Position numbers and translations under genes: made by a program. From the NCBI GenBank assembly GCA_051294375.1, contig CM119267.1:10973045-11037044 (forward strand): a DNA stretch of 64,000 bases, given 5' to 3'. Positions 10,082-22,055 of the stretch are shown here, one piece after another (within the stretch, counting starts at the first letter, position 1; the number at the start of each line of letters is the position of its first letter). The notes below the pieces were generated by a model. That model ran no database searches. It was not told the origin of the DNA and saw only the letters and a list, made by a program, of their open reading frames with translations. Source of the stretch: Paraspadella gotoi (taxonomy: Eukaryota > Chaetognatha).

Positions 10082-13000
10082 ATGAATGCATGCGACACAA
10101 AAAAAATTGTGAAAAAGGAGAAGGCCCAATACTTAAGCGATGATGGCAATGATTGCAAATCATCCATGATTCTTGATTCCGTTGAAGGGTGTCGAACGGA
10201 CTTGTCAGCAACATCAATGGGATCTGGACAAAGGTATTTATTAATTGACATAGGTCTTAATTTTATCAATTTAATTAAGAAGTAATTTCGCAGTCCTTTT
10301 CTCTTGTCCCCGGACGAAGAGAATCGTGGACGTTCTTGGGGCAGTAAAACCAAAGAAGTATTTTCCATGAAATGCTCGTCTGAAGAACCGAGCAACATGT
10401 CACTTTCTTCTTGGTTTGAAGAACCTAGCAACATGTCCGTTTCTTCGAATACCTCTAGGTTCGTTTTATAAGGACAAAAAATTAACAGGCTCGGCCTGAT
10501 GACATGAAAAAATTGATTTGCTTCCACCAGTCTAAATTTGTGCGACAGTTTCCGCCGGGTTATTAAGATGGATTGTAACATGTCTACTAATAGTCCACTT
10601 TGCAGCCGAACTTCACAACAAAAGACCAATGCCCCGCGACCGGAGGCACCTGTCTCTGTAGCCAAGACAGCCACGTATGTAAAATAATTAACTTAAGCTA
10701 CGTTATTTCTTAATAAAATAAAACTAAAATTTTTTGCAACAAAAAGGTTTTTGTTTTGGCGTAATTTTTAGCTCATATTTTTAATAATACTTTTAAAAAG
10801 TATACTCTGTAACTCAAGAAATGAAGCACAAAAATGAAGTAAATTATTTAAGGGACTGAATAAATTGTTGATATTGAAATTTGTATAATTGCCGTTGGAA
10901 TGCTGTTGTTTTTATAAACACTTCAAAATGTTGGTTGGGAAGCTCTCGTTCCCAATTTCAAATTTTAATTTTTTTCAATTATCTTCGTCCTTATATCCGA
11001 TTACGATTTGTAAACAATTCTGATTTAATTTACTTAAATGATTAAAATTTATTCATATTCACTATTTTCTTTTTCAGAGTTTCATTAGGGGCTGTAGAAA
11101 CGCTTTACGCTAAGGAAATAATTAACTACCTGATAAAGAAACAGAAAGAACGTCAGAAATGTATCCCATCAGTTGCGTCTCTTGGTTCTCTTGCTCGCGG
11201 CGATTATCGAGCAATTCTCGTTAGTTGGCTTATTCAGGTAATACATTTGACATAGTAATAATTATGATAATATCATCTCAGCTATGATCGGTTACATTTT
11301 TTCGTAGTCGATGAAACTTTCAATATTTTATTTACTGTACTGTATGGTGGACTAAAATCCACCAACCGTACATCAGCGGCCGGAGGCAAGTCATTCGCCT
11401 CCCAACCCATAAAGGTCAGGGGTTCTAGCCCGGTGTTCGCCTAGCAGAGGGACGGGGCGGGATGGGGCGCTTAACCCGCCTGTAACAGTGTTACAGTCTG
11501 ATCCAAAGCTTAGGGACTGCTTATATTGAACGGTTCTGTCACTAACACATAACAATAATTACTGTCTCATTGGTGAGCCCGACTTCCGAACACAACAGCA
11601 ACAACAACACTTTCAGGCATCATGCCTCAACCTGGCGATGCACTTTCCGCCAACAACACATCAGGCAACATGCCTCAACTTGGTGACGAACTTTTCACCA
11701 ACAACAATTCACTGAAGAGACGCAACAGACTTCTCCCTACGGGAGGGGGGAATGTATGGTGGACTGAAATCCGCCAACTGTTCATCAGCGGCCATTGGTG
11801 TCGGAGGCAATCATTCACCTCCCAACCCAAAAAGGTCCGGGGTTCTAGCCCGGTGGTCGCCTTGCAGTTAAGAGGGACGGGGAGCTTAACCCGCCTGTAA
11901 CAGTGTTAACATCCGACTGCTTATATTGAACGGTTCTATCACTAACACAACAATAATTACTGTCTCTTCAACTGTATGCTTAGTAAAAATTTTTAAAAAG
12001 TTTAATTGGTTATGCAATTATCTAAATTATAAAATTTGTGGTCAGCCAATTAAAAATTATACTGAAAATTATTTGTTCCTCTTCCTACAGACTCATATTT
12101 TTTGGACGATTTTCTAGCAGTATTAACCTATTTTTTTCATCAGGTTCACGATTACGAGCAGTTGGAGAAAGAAACTCTTTTCTTGACTGTTCGCATTACT
12201 GATACGTATTGCAGCGCCGCCGACGTCGAGTTGGGCTCTGTACAGTTGGTCGGAATAGCTGCAATCTTTATCGCGTCCAAGCTAGAAGAAAGATTTCCGC
12301 CTGAAGGGAAAGACCTAATCAGATATACGAGCAACGCATATTCTCTTGAAGAGCTTTACAAGATGGAATTGAGCATTCTTTCCAAACTAGAATTCGAGGT
12401 AAATACATATAATCAATTTCAAAATCAATTATTTTTTTCTTTTGTACATTGTTATTCAATTCAATGCATATTTTTATCAGGTAAACTTGCCTATTTCGAC
12501 TGCATTCGCAACATTCCTGCTTATGATTGCTGACAAAAGTGAAAAGCATAATAAAGTTAATCTTCTGACAGATTACCTGTTGGAACTTTCTTTGATCAGT
12601 AAACCTTTAATTTCTGTTGCACCTTCTCTAGTGGCGGCGGCTGCTGTTTTTATGTCCAGGTGATTTGGCTTAATTTTTTTTTAGTTAGAAAATGAATTGT
12701 TTGTTTACACAACTTTTTATTATGAGACATAAATTTCATATGTACTTCAAACAAATAACCCAAAGAAAAGGAAACAAAACAAACAATGGCAGTTTTGAGT
12801 ATGCAGTGGTTAGGGTGTTGGTTAGGTTTAGTGTAATTATAAAACAATTTTAACTATTTTTTTATATAGTAAATTTTTATATATATATATAAATATATAA
12901 ATACTATAAATACTTATATATAGTAGAAGCTTAAAACCAACATGTCACCAAAGTCCAAAGGTAGTTTATTTATTCAATTAATAAATAATTTTATATTGTT

Positions 13001-13348
13001 TGCACTAATTTCATAAGTAGCAAAAATCTTAATCAGCGAATTTTACTTTAATTTTTTTTTTTAAGGTCTTTGCTTATAGAGTCGGAAGATCCCTGGCCGT
13101 CATTTCTCGCCGCATCATCCACTTATAAGGTTTCTGCCCTACGCCCGGTGGCTGCTGAACTTATCAACATCTTGCAAAGCACACCTGAATCGAGGTTTAA
13201 CTCCTCGTATCTCAAATATTCATCTGAAGCACATTACCAAAGCCTTAGCAAATTACCAGTTCTCCAAAACTCCATCGCTTTAAAACGGCTTTCTCTGGCT
13301 TGTAAATCAACAGTTTCTGTTACAAATGGCAGTATTTGTGAATCTTAA
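10082..13348 (+). CDS. Mitotic cyclin (B/B3-like), seven exons
   Basis: Regulatory subunit of a mitotic CDK. Exons: 10082-10233, 10294-10458, 10531-10674, 11078-11237, 12144-12398, 12481-12659 and 13066-13348. All junctions are GT-AG and in phase, giving 445 aa. The cyclin box begins at YRAILVSWLIQVHDY (compare RAILVDWLV of B cyclins) and continues ETLFLTVRITDTY, QLVGIAAIFIASKLEER and YKMELSILSKLEFEV; the C-terminal cyclin fold follows. The ASK-EER segment points to the B3 side, but the assignment is uncertain. The N-terminal region is acidic and Ser-rich, carries one minimal RxxL destruction-box-like motif (R38-L41) and repeats EEPSNMS twice. No KEN box was seen. Intron 4 holds a miniature LTR element and intron 6 a MITE arm. 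The start is the first in-frame ATG; an earlier exon is possible. Confidence 0.85.
11341..11966 (+). mobile_element. TRIM-like miniature LTR retrotransposon
   Basis: Two direct repeats of about 229 and 214 bp (11341-11569 and 11753-11966) share most of their sequence, including GGTTCTAGCCCGGTG and CTTAACCCGCCTGTAACAGT. Both start TGTATGGTGGACT; the first ends CTGTCTCA. Directly after the first comes TTGGTGAGCCCGAC, a tRNA primer-binding-site form like that of Ty3/Gypsy (Mag-type) elements. Directly before the second is a purine tract, GGGAGGGGGGAA. The 183-bp interior codes for no protease, RT or integrase. Only a short frame (from 11622) with the repeated MPQPGD/MPQLGD could be a gag remnant. 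A clean target-site duplication is not visible. It sits in cyclin intron 4 in the sense direction. Confidence 0.8.
11570..11583 (+). other. Primer binding site of the TRIM-like element
   Basis: TTGGTGAGCCCGAC abuts the 5' LTR end. TGGTGA plus CCCGAC is the usual form in Mag/Gypsy-type elements, where it pairs with a tRNA 3' end. The exact tRNA is not determined. Confidence 0.6.
12941..13016. mobile_element. MITE family A, single-arm relict in cyclin intron 6
   Basis: It matches the right arm of the fold-back element at 2327-2552: AAAGTCCAAAGG at the start, and TTTTATATTGTTTGCACTAATTTCATA at the end as a diverged form of the terminal sequence. It is strongly diverged. Confidence 0.5.
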
Positions 13349-13956
13349 TGTAATCATCTAATTATTCTGAGAGTATATGATAAGCCCGTCTCATATATTG
13401 AAAAAAATATTGATAAATGGCTTATTTATTTGATATTTTTGTTATCTGATAGTTTTTACCCACTGCAAACTTTTTTGCGGCTATTTTTACTTCATACTTT
13501 TATATTTTTAGATTCATTTTGTGTAGTGTTCCATGGGATTTTATTCTCATGTTTGTTTTTGACTTTTTTATTTCAATGACGTAGATTTTACCATCATTTG
13601 ATTTTCTATTTACAATTTTAAATTTATACTGCGGCGAGAATATTTTTCTTTTTAATATACCAACCTAGTTTTTTATTATTTGTTAAATTAATAATACAGC
13701 AAGAGTAGAAATTTTGAATATAATTTTCTTTCATCAAAATAAAAAAATTAAAAAAACAGTTACGTACAATAATACCACCTAACTAAGAGCTTAATGCTTA
13801 ACTGCTGCCTGTATCATCGCTTTTTCCGTTTATGGTAATAATCAGAGATCGTTCAATGGTTACTGGTGTTGAATTTGAGGAAAGACATGGAAAAGTCGAC
13901 TAGAAAATATAACGGAGTTGAACATTTTTTAGATATTGTACGTCAAAAGACGCGTC
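13349..13956. other. Short tail-to-tail spacer between cyclin and ANKAR-like genes
   Basis: This 608-bp AT-rich spacer contains AATAAA on the + strand near 13738 and TTTATT (AATAAA on the minus strand) near 13670. The two 3' UTRs may therefore abut or overlap. Nothing else was seen. Confidence 0.5.
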
Positions 13957-16900
13957 TTAATCATCCGTTCCTGTCGGCAGTATTCCGGCACCCTGAGTAG
14001 CGCTGCCCGGTCGCGAAGCTCTCGATGTCAATCCCGTCATTGCAAGAGTCGCGCTCTCGTCATTACCTACTGTCAACCGCGTAGGCGACGATTCCGTTCC
14101 GTCTTCGTCTTCGAAGTTTAATGTCATTTTCGCACCACCAGATGGTTCCTAGTTGCGATTAGAGATTATTAAGTATTATTTATTTCAAGTTCAGCTTTTG
14201 GGAATCCGTCGATTTTTGAATATTTTGCGTAATATACATACCTTGAGATAGAGGTCGGTTTTTGCATTTAAATTTGGCCTATCGAAAGGTTCGGACGGAA
14301 TACCAATAAATTTGTAGTGATTCCAAGTTGGCAAAAAGTTCGCAGAGATTTTGGTTGCTTTTGTATAATGAAATACTGCTTTGGCAATATACGGATCTGC
14401 GCGACACCGTTGAAGTAATTTTCGCTCCAACATTGGAATGGTCGTGAGATAACCGAGAGCAACAGCTGCTGGACCCCGTACGAAATCAGCGTCCAAAAGC
14501 AGCAAATCGGCCAAAACGTCAACCATATTAATCGATCCTAAACCAAACAATGCGATACAATTTTACTTCTCACCGTTTCACATCTAGGGACCAAAATAAT
14601 TCTTGGTACGTAGAAACTATGCAGAGTTTCGACTTCGGTTATTGACGACGTTGTTCTTTTTTTTTTTTACAACGCTAACGAAAAGAGGTTGAGACAAACT
14701 CCGTGTGTGATTTGTGAAAGAGGCAGTCTCTCAATTTTATTTTTGCCTAGAAATATTGTTAAGTTTGGTTTCTATTACCTATTTACCCTAGCCCCTTTTA
14801 ACCTTAATCACCCCTAACCCTAAACTACCCCTAAGCCATCCTTAAACCTAACCCCGAAAGTAAAAGTAACCCAATCTGTTATTAACAGTGTTAATATATA
14901 AAATTATTTTTTAAATATTATCCCTTCAACTTTAACCAGTAACTATCCTAAACTACCCATAACCTTAACTAACTTTAACCTTAATTATCCCTAATCACCT
15001 TAACGCTAAATAGCTCTAACCATAACCAAACCTTACCGAGGTTTAATACTATAAAGAAAAAAAATATCAATGATATATGAGAATAAAAAATAAGTATGCT
15101 TCAGCTCCATTAATAATTTGTTTCGATGCTAATGAAAACAGACCTAGCGCTGGTCCGATTCCCGCTCTCATGTGAACGAGGCGCGCGATGCATTCCGACG
15201 CAAACGCTAATACTATCTCACTGGAAGATTCCTGTAACGCAGTTGGCAAAAGATTGAAACTAATTGACAGTTAATAAAAATTTGAACACTTTATATTAAT
15301 TAAAACGCTATATCTTACTTGTAAAATGTCAGCTATCAGTTTCAAGCCAATCGCTGATGATGTTGCCTCCTCCTCATCAGGAATAACCTGTTAAAAATAG
15401 TATGAAGCGTGGTTTTTTTTTTTGCTGCACCATGCAGAAAATAATTTTTAATTTATATACTTTCGCGAGAATTACGAGTTGACTGGCGGCCGCACAACGC
15501 ATAATCTCATCTTCGCTTTCGAGAAAGGGTTCGAAGTAACTGAATTGAATGCCCCCCAAACCTGCGATTGCCTGGTAAATGAACACGAGTTATTTTTTTT
15601 ATTGGAGGGGAAAGACGACAATTTCATATGCTTGTTTGTAATGAAAAACAATTTTACAGATTGTAACCTTTTGTTGCTGAAGGTTATTATAGGCGAAAGT
15701 AGCGAGAGCAGCGCCAGCTAGCGGTCGCACCGTTTCCTCTTCGTGATACAACAGTTCCATTATGCTGACCATTGAAAATCCCGGCGTATCATACATCTGA
15801 AATTGAGATCATCTTGTAATAGAATTTAAACTTAATTTATTCAATTTTTTTAATAAAACCTCTGACCTGCTTAATGTTGGCGCTATTTCCCAGAACGACA
15901 GCCGCCAGAGCGTGTGCCGCCTCGACTTGAACGATTGGAGAGTGTTTCGGTGTGCTTTGCCGAATAATGAGATTGACGAGAAGTCGAATTCCCCTGTTCA
16001 GTTTTTTTGTGTCATTAATTAGGGTTTAAAATCCTGACATGCGAAGTGCTTGCACATTGCACAATGCAGAATGCACAAACTGTATTAAAAGCACATAATT
16101 ACCGGTGAGATGAGATAGTGTTCTGGTTTTTCGCGTGCGGCCTCATCGCAGTTTGGACGCACAAATTTCGGATAGTTTCCATGACTGCGAGTACGATGTG
16201 TTCCTTAGATGATCTCAATAGTCTCACCAACGGCTGAACACCATTGGCATCACCGATCTCGTTGTGCCGGCCGTGCGGTCCGTAGGCGAGCATCGCAAGG
16301 CCTGTGACCGAAAGAATAGCGTGTTTGGTTTTAACTTTTTTTTCATATATACGTGGCCTCGTTCATTCATTATTCAGGTTTACCCTCAGCGCCGATGAGA
16401 TGCAATTTATCCGACATCGAAGCAAGAAATTCTATCAGCGTCGACACGCCCATCAGTTCCGCAACTGTCCGTTTGTCGTCCACGTTTACTCCTTATCAAA
16501 AAAAAAAAAAAGTCAAACTGAAACTTCGATAAGCTTGTTCTATTCTTGCTTTCCTACTCTGCCTTTTTCACCAGCGAGTGCCCACAGAGTCGTCGCTGTT
16601 GCAACGAGGGTGCCGGCGCCTCTGCTTTTCTTGAGCAGCTGCAGCAGGGGCGCTGCCGCGCCCTCTTCCAGCACGGCGCGCTGCGTCGCCGAATTATTCT
16701 CCGCTAGGGATTGGATCGCTCGAACGGCGGACACCTGTATTTCCCGGTTCTTGACTCTGAGCAGCCGAACGACCGAAGGAACGCCTCCTTCTTCCACGAA
16801 CATATTTTGGTTCGTCTCGTTTCCCTTCATGATTTTGCTGACGGTCGTTGCGGCCGCCAGCAAAACCTGTTTCGTCGCAGCCTCGTTCAGAACGCCGATG

Positions 16901-18842
16901 AGGCTGAATAAAATTGACATTAAAACGTTGAAAACGGTAAGTCAAATAACGTTCCACCGCATACTCGTAGTTGAAAACCTGGCAAAGGTTCCCGGTTGGG
17001 ATCCAATAGACTCCTGAAATCGTCCTTCGATGACCTCAGCAAAATTCCCCACCGCGTGAATGATTTCAGTTAATGCATCCGGCTCGTGGTTAAGAGTTGG
17101 GATAAGGCGAATCATCTGCGGCACCACCTGATAATTAGTTAAGTTGCTCAACTTCAGTCCTCCCAATTCGCGTACCTTCTCTTACATTGCTTTACAAGAA
17201 AACGTTTACTAGATTATTAAGTCCAAAAAGTAAAACGTCTTGACTCACTTGGACGGCCCAAAGCTCTTCCGCGTGAGCGTCGACCACGTTTGGAACGCGG
17301 GTCACCTCTTTCAGCACCCAGGCCGAGAATTGAACGAGCGTCGGGTCCTGACGGCATTATTACAAAAAAGGATTTAATTTTAATCCATCGCACGTCATCT
17401 CATATTTCAGACCTCGTTATGTGGCGGTTTCATTTGTTCGGCCAACACCGGGAGCCCGCCAACTTCTTGCAGCTTTGATTTGACGGCCTCTTTTGAGATG
17501 ATGTTCAGCAGGACGCGCAACGCGTGTACACGGGCGAGAGGACCGGACACGGCTCTGAAGATATTTTGGTTTTTTTTTTAAATAAACTTTAGTCTCTCCT
17601 CCTACGATTTGTTTAAAAAATTTGGAAACATATCTTGTCATTTTTGCATGGTAAATTCTGAAATAAACGCCTCACCCAACGTTCTTTGGCGCCAAAACTT
17701 TAACTATAGCTGCCACGCCCCCCGCGTTATGAACGCGTTCCCAGTTTCCGTTGATGCCGTCCGCCGTCCCTTGCGTCAGTGCGAAGAGGATCTTCGCCGC
17801 CGCTATCACTTCGTCCTCGTCATCTGGGGCGATTACGAGAGGGAATGAGTTGAATTTAAAACTAAGCACGATTGTAAGTTTGTATATAACGGCACTCATC
17901 AACGCACATTTCCTGCTTAACTTCGCTTAAATAAATTATTCTTTTTACCCGAGTTGAATAGTTTTATTACGGACTCGAAAACTTTGACGTCTTTGTTGTC
18001 GAGTTCGATAAGAAAGTCAAGGACGCGGACGTTTTGTCCCAAGACGCAAATGTCGACGACGCCATGTTGATCCCCATCAACTGCCGTCAGGTTCGCCCCT
18101 GTTTTTTTTTTTGGTACCGATTGCGATTATGATTCTCGTCGATCAATCAATATTTTGAATTGTTTCATAAATTTCTCCTTCTGCGTCATCGCGCGAAACC
18201 AAGCTTATGAGCTTAGCAGACGACTTACCCAACGCGACCAGGCATTTGATGACCTCCAGGTTTCCGTGCGCTACCGCCAGTAGGAGTGGCGTTCGGTACA
18301 AATCGTCGCCGGTCCTCATTTCGAGCACGTGGTCCCCTGCGCGGACGCATCTTTCCAACATCTTGATGTTTGCTGCATGGGAGTATGGTAGCTTTTAAGT
18401 TGTAAAAGTTTTAGAACTTTTTTTTTTTTTTTTTTTATTAATATGACTTTTATTTACTTTTTTTTTGTTCAAATTTTCGGTTAATATAAATTTTTTTTGC
18501 CATTATTAGAATATTTAGATACTTTTGCCTCACCAGAAATGACGGCATGATGGATCATCCCAAGCCCTCTGTCGTCCAGAGAGTGAAGTTCGGTGTGGCT
18601 AAATCCCATCGCGGATGGCGATGTGGGAACGGTGATGCTCTCCGATGGTGGATCATCTTTGGGGGCTTTTTCCTTGTAAGCCTCCTTGACGCTTTGGATC
18701 AAAGAAAAAAAAAGCAAATATAAGGTAACAAAAAACCAATCAAAAAAGTCGAACAATTGTACAATTTCAACGGTATAGTAAATCGCTAATGACGAATCAA
18801 AAATACTTACGTTTTTACGATTTTGGAAGTTAACGAATCCAT
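13957..18842 (-). CDS. ANKAR: Ankyrin and armadillo repeat protein (ANKAR-like), 18 exons
   Basis: A scaffold-type protein; the family's biochemical role is poorly known. Exons in transcript order: 18842-18811, 18691-18534, 18372-18229, 18098-17949, 17823-17676, 17554-17413, 17347-17249, 17127-16979, 16903-16572, 16491-16384, 16301-16103, 15993-15867, 15796-15668, 15571-15461, 15387-15319, 15231-15144, 14537-14242 and 14148-13957. All phases fit, giving 890 aa. Residues about 50-145 are ankyrin-like (RTPLLLAVAHGNLEVIKCLV). The rest is armadillo repeats (for example GGVPSVVRLLRVKNREIQVS and GVQPLVRLLRSSKEHIVLA), then a conserved GPAAVALGYL block and an acidic, Ser/Thr-rich tail. ANKAR-type proteins have this order, but this one is shorter at the N terminus than the vertebrate form. 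The exon 16 donor (CTAG/GTCTGT) is the weakest junction. Confidence 0.8.
14780..15035. repeat. Long degenerate CCCTAA-type tract in ANKAR-like intron 16
   Basis: Many variants of CCCTAACC, CCTTAACC and CCCTAAACTACC run in one strand sense, interrupted by an AT-rich section near 14880-14930. With the tracts at 2120 and 4266 it forms a dispersed telomere-like low-complexity class. Confidence 0.65.
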
Positions 18843-20457
18843 TATAAAAATATTACACAACCATGGTCATAAATTAAAATTTTGTAAGTTTTAGTTTAGT
18901 TTCTGTTTTATTGTATTTTTTATTTGGAAACACTAGCAGACCGACCGAAAAAGGAAAACATCGTTTCCAAGCATCAATTTTCCTGACATGAAACTCTGAC
19001 AGTCTCGGTCGCAGATCAATAATGCCAACCGAAATTTGTAACGTAACTACGAGTAAAATTTGTTATCTTAAACAGAAGCCACCATAAGTTTTTAATTAAT
19101 AAAATTAGCCCCACTTTTGCATTTAATTCTTGATACCAAAAAGATGTTTAAAGTTGTGTTGCATTCTTATATGATAGATTTATCTACTAAATGGATTTTT
19201 ATGGCAAATTCAAAAAGTTCAATATTTTTTTTCGGGAATTATTAATCCTGTTAAATTTTCTTACTTGAAAAATAAAATAAAAATACTTAAACTAAAGATA
19301 AAAATTAGAAACTGCCAAAAATAAAAAATATTATATATAATATTATAATTATTATATAATTATTATTATATAATTATAATTATTTTAATAATGAGTAATA
19401 TACAATTCTTATAGTTATATAGTTGGAAAAAGCGTGGTTAAAAATCTAATCTCCAAAAAAAATTGTTATTTTCTATGTACTTAAAAAATTTGATTAGCTT
19501 ACTAAAAAGCAGTGTTGTAAGAGTTTTATAAACATATGTAACAGAACAATGAGCCATTGTTTTCCCCGATGAACCAGAAGGAGAAACTTGTTAACTTACA
19601 TTTTTCTCAGCAGGATCGACATTCTTAGTGACGAAAATTCTTTGTTTCTGTCGCAGCCCAGTTTGATATATATATATATATATATATACTTATTTATAAT
19701 TATATTTCGCCTACTAAGCGACGTTATTCGCCATATTTGCAAAAGATTGAGACTTGGAATTGGAGCCAGAAAAAGAAATGTTTCGAAGCGACTTTGCTTG
19801 CACAAGCGCTTACAAAGCGACGGACTCCCCGGGCACGGCCCACCGGTCCTCTCTCCGGACGGCAGAAACGTCCTTCGCATGCGAAAACCGTTTTTTACAA
19901 TTGGACTTTTGGTTTGATGCGGAAAAATCGGCCAAAAAAATTTCCTAGTCGGTGGGACCCATCGATCCCGCTGGTGCCCTTAGTTGTAGGAAAAGACACG
20001 AAAAAAAGGAAAAACAATACCTATCTGTCGGAATTTGTTGGTCAAACTAGAAGCTAGTTGATACTAATGAATCGTGGGTTCTTTTGACCTTTATCAAGCA
20101 ATGTTATGAAGGAATGTTGTTGAATGGGATGGTTGTGGAGATTTGACTTGCCATTTGAAAAAAAAATGTTTTTCTGCTCTCAATTATCAATTACCCACAT
20201 TTTCTTGACATCTTGATTGAATAACAGTAATATTAACACTACACTGCTCACTGGTCACCATGCGATGACCGTTATCCGACGTCCCATACTAAGAGATCAC
20301 TCATCAGATAATAGCAAATTTCGAAGAATTCTTTCCAAGTACCGACCTCGATTTCTATTTCGGTCGGGATTGAAAATCTGCTTCGACTCTCATTTCCAAA
20401 CCCTCAAGGGATGCGGAGAAAAACTGTGACCGGCTAAGATCTGTGGCTCCCAGCTCT

Positions 20458-20511
20458 GTCGCCCTTTCCTTTCTTTCCTTTTTCTTTTTCTTTTCCTTTT
20501 TTTTTTTTTAG
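20458..20511 (+). repeat. Polypyrimidine tract (CTTT-rich)
   Basis: Uninterrupted C/T sequence rich in CCTTT and CTTTT units, followed by a poly-T run. It is part of the pyrimidine-biased approach to SNAP-25. Confidence 0.7.
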
Positions 20512-20579
20512 CAGCCGGGAGCCTCCGCGAGCAAGCTCGCTCTTCCCACTCTTCCTCGCTTCGTCTTTTTCCTGATTAG

Positions 20580-20582
<3 letters not shown>

Positions 20583-20660
<78 letters not shown>
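20583..20660 (+). repeat. (CT)n microsatellite
   Basis: About 78 bp of uninterrupted CT dinucleotides. Confidence 0.95.
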
Positions 20661-20663
<3 letters not shown>

Positions 20664-21204
20664 ATGACTTTTCCCCCTTTTTTTGCCTTCCTGGTTCCGC
20701 TGGGCTCCAGAAACCAGATTCGGCCTGGACGCCCGCCCCTAAAAAAAAATGGAGGGGGGGCGGGGGGAAATATTCCTCCATGGATCTATCTTTCTCTTGG
20801 CCCCTTTCTTCTTCCTCCTCACATTAACTCCACCGCCCCCCTCTCTTCCATATCCAGTCTGGCTTTTATCTCTTTTCTCACAATCTGCTCGATGGAAAAA
20901 TGAGATTCGCATGATAGCGTTTTCCTTCCAACGTCCGTCTTTTTACGATCCAAGAGGCAGATATTTTGGGAGTGGGCGTGATCCTTGAAATCATTGTCTT
21001 TAGATTTTGTCACAAAATTTTCTTTGCTGCAGATAAGTGACGTTGAAAAATTTAAGACTATCATCGCTATTGTTCTTCTGCTCTTTCTCGCTCCTATCTC
21101 TCCCCAGTCTCTCTCTCTTCATCTTCTCTCTCTCTTTGCGCGATAGAACGAATGCCTTGCGCGTGACGTGCTTCCGCTTCAAGCGGCCGCCCCCGTATGT
21201 GTCA

Positions 21205-21205
<1 letters not shown>

Positions 21206-21289
<84 letters not shown>

Positions 21290-21290
21290 T
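21206..21290 (+). repeat. (CT)n microsatellite, slightly interrupted
   Basis: About 85 bp of CT with a few TT interruptions. Frames through it encode artefactual Ser-Leu repeats. Confidence 0.95.
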
Positions 21291-21521
21291 ATGTGCGTGG
21301 CGGCGCGTGCGAGGCAGGACTCGGCGGCCTAGATTCTTCTCGGCGGCGGCTGGGACGCCAAGGCTCCGGCGTCTCTCTTATTGATTATTCGATGGACTAC
21401 TGATAAAAAAAATATAAGAAAAAAAAAACTGAAAGAAATGGGGATAAAAATAAAACTTTGGCGGTCAAACTCATTGGGATAAACGATAATGACGCGGGCC
21501 TGCTTTTAACTCTGCTTTTCA

Positions 21522-21534
21522 TCTCTCTCTCTCT

Positions 21535-21620
<86 letters not shown>
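21522..21620 (+). repeat. (CT)n microsatellite with TTCT interruptions
   Basis: About 99 bp of CT broken by several TTCTC steps. It is the third such array within 1.1 kb upstream of SNAP-25. Confidence 0.95.
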
Positions 21621-22055
21621 GGTCTCTGTATCAGTCTTTACTTTACTCCCTCTCCCTTTCTACCCATTCACCGACACGCCAACAAGTAAAAATAAACTGT
21701 AATCTTAAAACTCAGTAACCTGTTTTTAACCCCCCAAAAAAATTAATCATGAATTTTTTTTTCTTACTGCGTCTATCTTTTCCAAACTGACTCTTTTTTT
21801 TCAAACCACTTTCCCCTCTAGCGATCGCGTGCTCTTTTTTTTGTTCTTTTGTTCTGTCAATCGCCAAGCCACGGTCGTAGCCTTCGTCTTCATTGCCGTC
21901 GTCATAGTTTACTTAGTTAAGAACAAAGAAATAAAACATAATTCGTTTCTGAAACCGAACATATCCCCTGGAAATGCTACGTTTTTAATTTCCGCGGCGC
22001 CCGTTGAAAAACTCTTGCTCGAATCAGTTGCCAGGTGCTCAGATTAGGAAATACA

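Larger units (their letters stand above)
18843..22049. other. Intergenic region with pyrimidine tracts
   Basis: From 18843 to about 19560 it is AT-rich with an AT hairpin near 19330-19390. At 19666-19687 there is an (AT)n tract. About 19690-20060 is of more balanced composition, with open frames on both strands that I do not recognise. From 20458 it is dominated by pyrimidine tracts and CT microsatellites, listed separately. No exon of a known gene was found. Confidence 0.5.

Noticed and set aside
9997-10674. A 225-aa minus-strand open frame with a hydrophobic C terminus
   Set aside because: It is the antisense of four in-phase cyclin coding pieces; its hydrophobic end is the reverse of a Lys/Glu-rich segment.
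11341-11966. tRNA-derived SINE pair (GGTTCTAGCCC looks like a Pol III box B)
   Set aside because: The primer-binding-site form, purine tract and flanking direct repeats fit a miniature LTR element better.
15060-15249. ANKAR-like exon 16 running on to a TGA in the next intron
   Set aside because: It would leave the following exon out of phase; the GTCTGT donor at 15143 restores frame and continues the armadillo sequence.
16304-17017. A 237-aa + strand open frame
   Set aside because: It runs antisense across several well-defined armadillo exons and their introns, and has no family resemblance.
21037-21718. Ser-Leu-rich open frames
   Set aside because: They are translations of CT microsatellites, as is the Arg-Glu frame over the GA array at 40642-40752.
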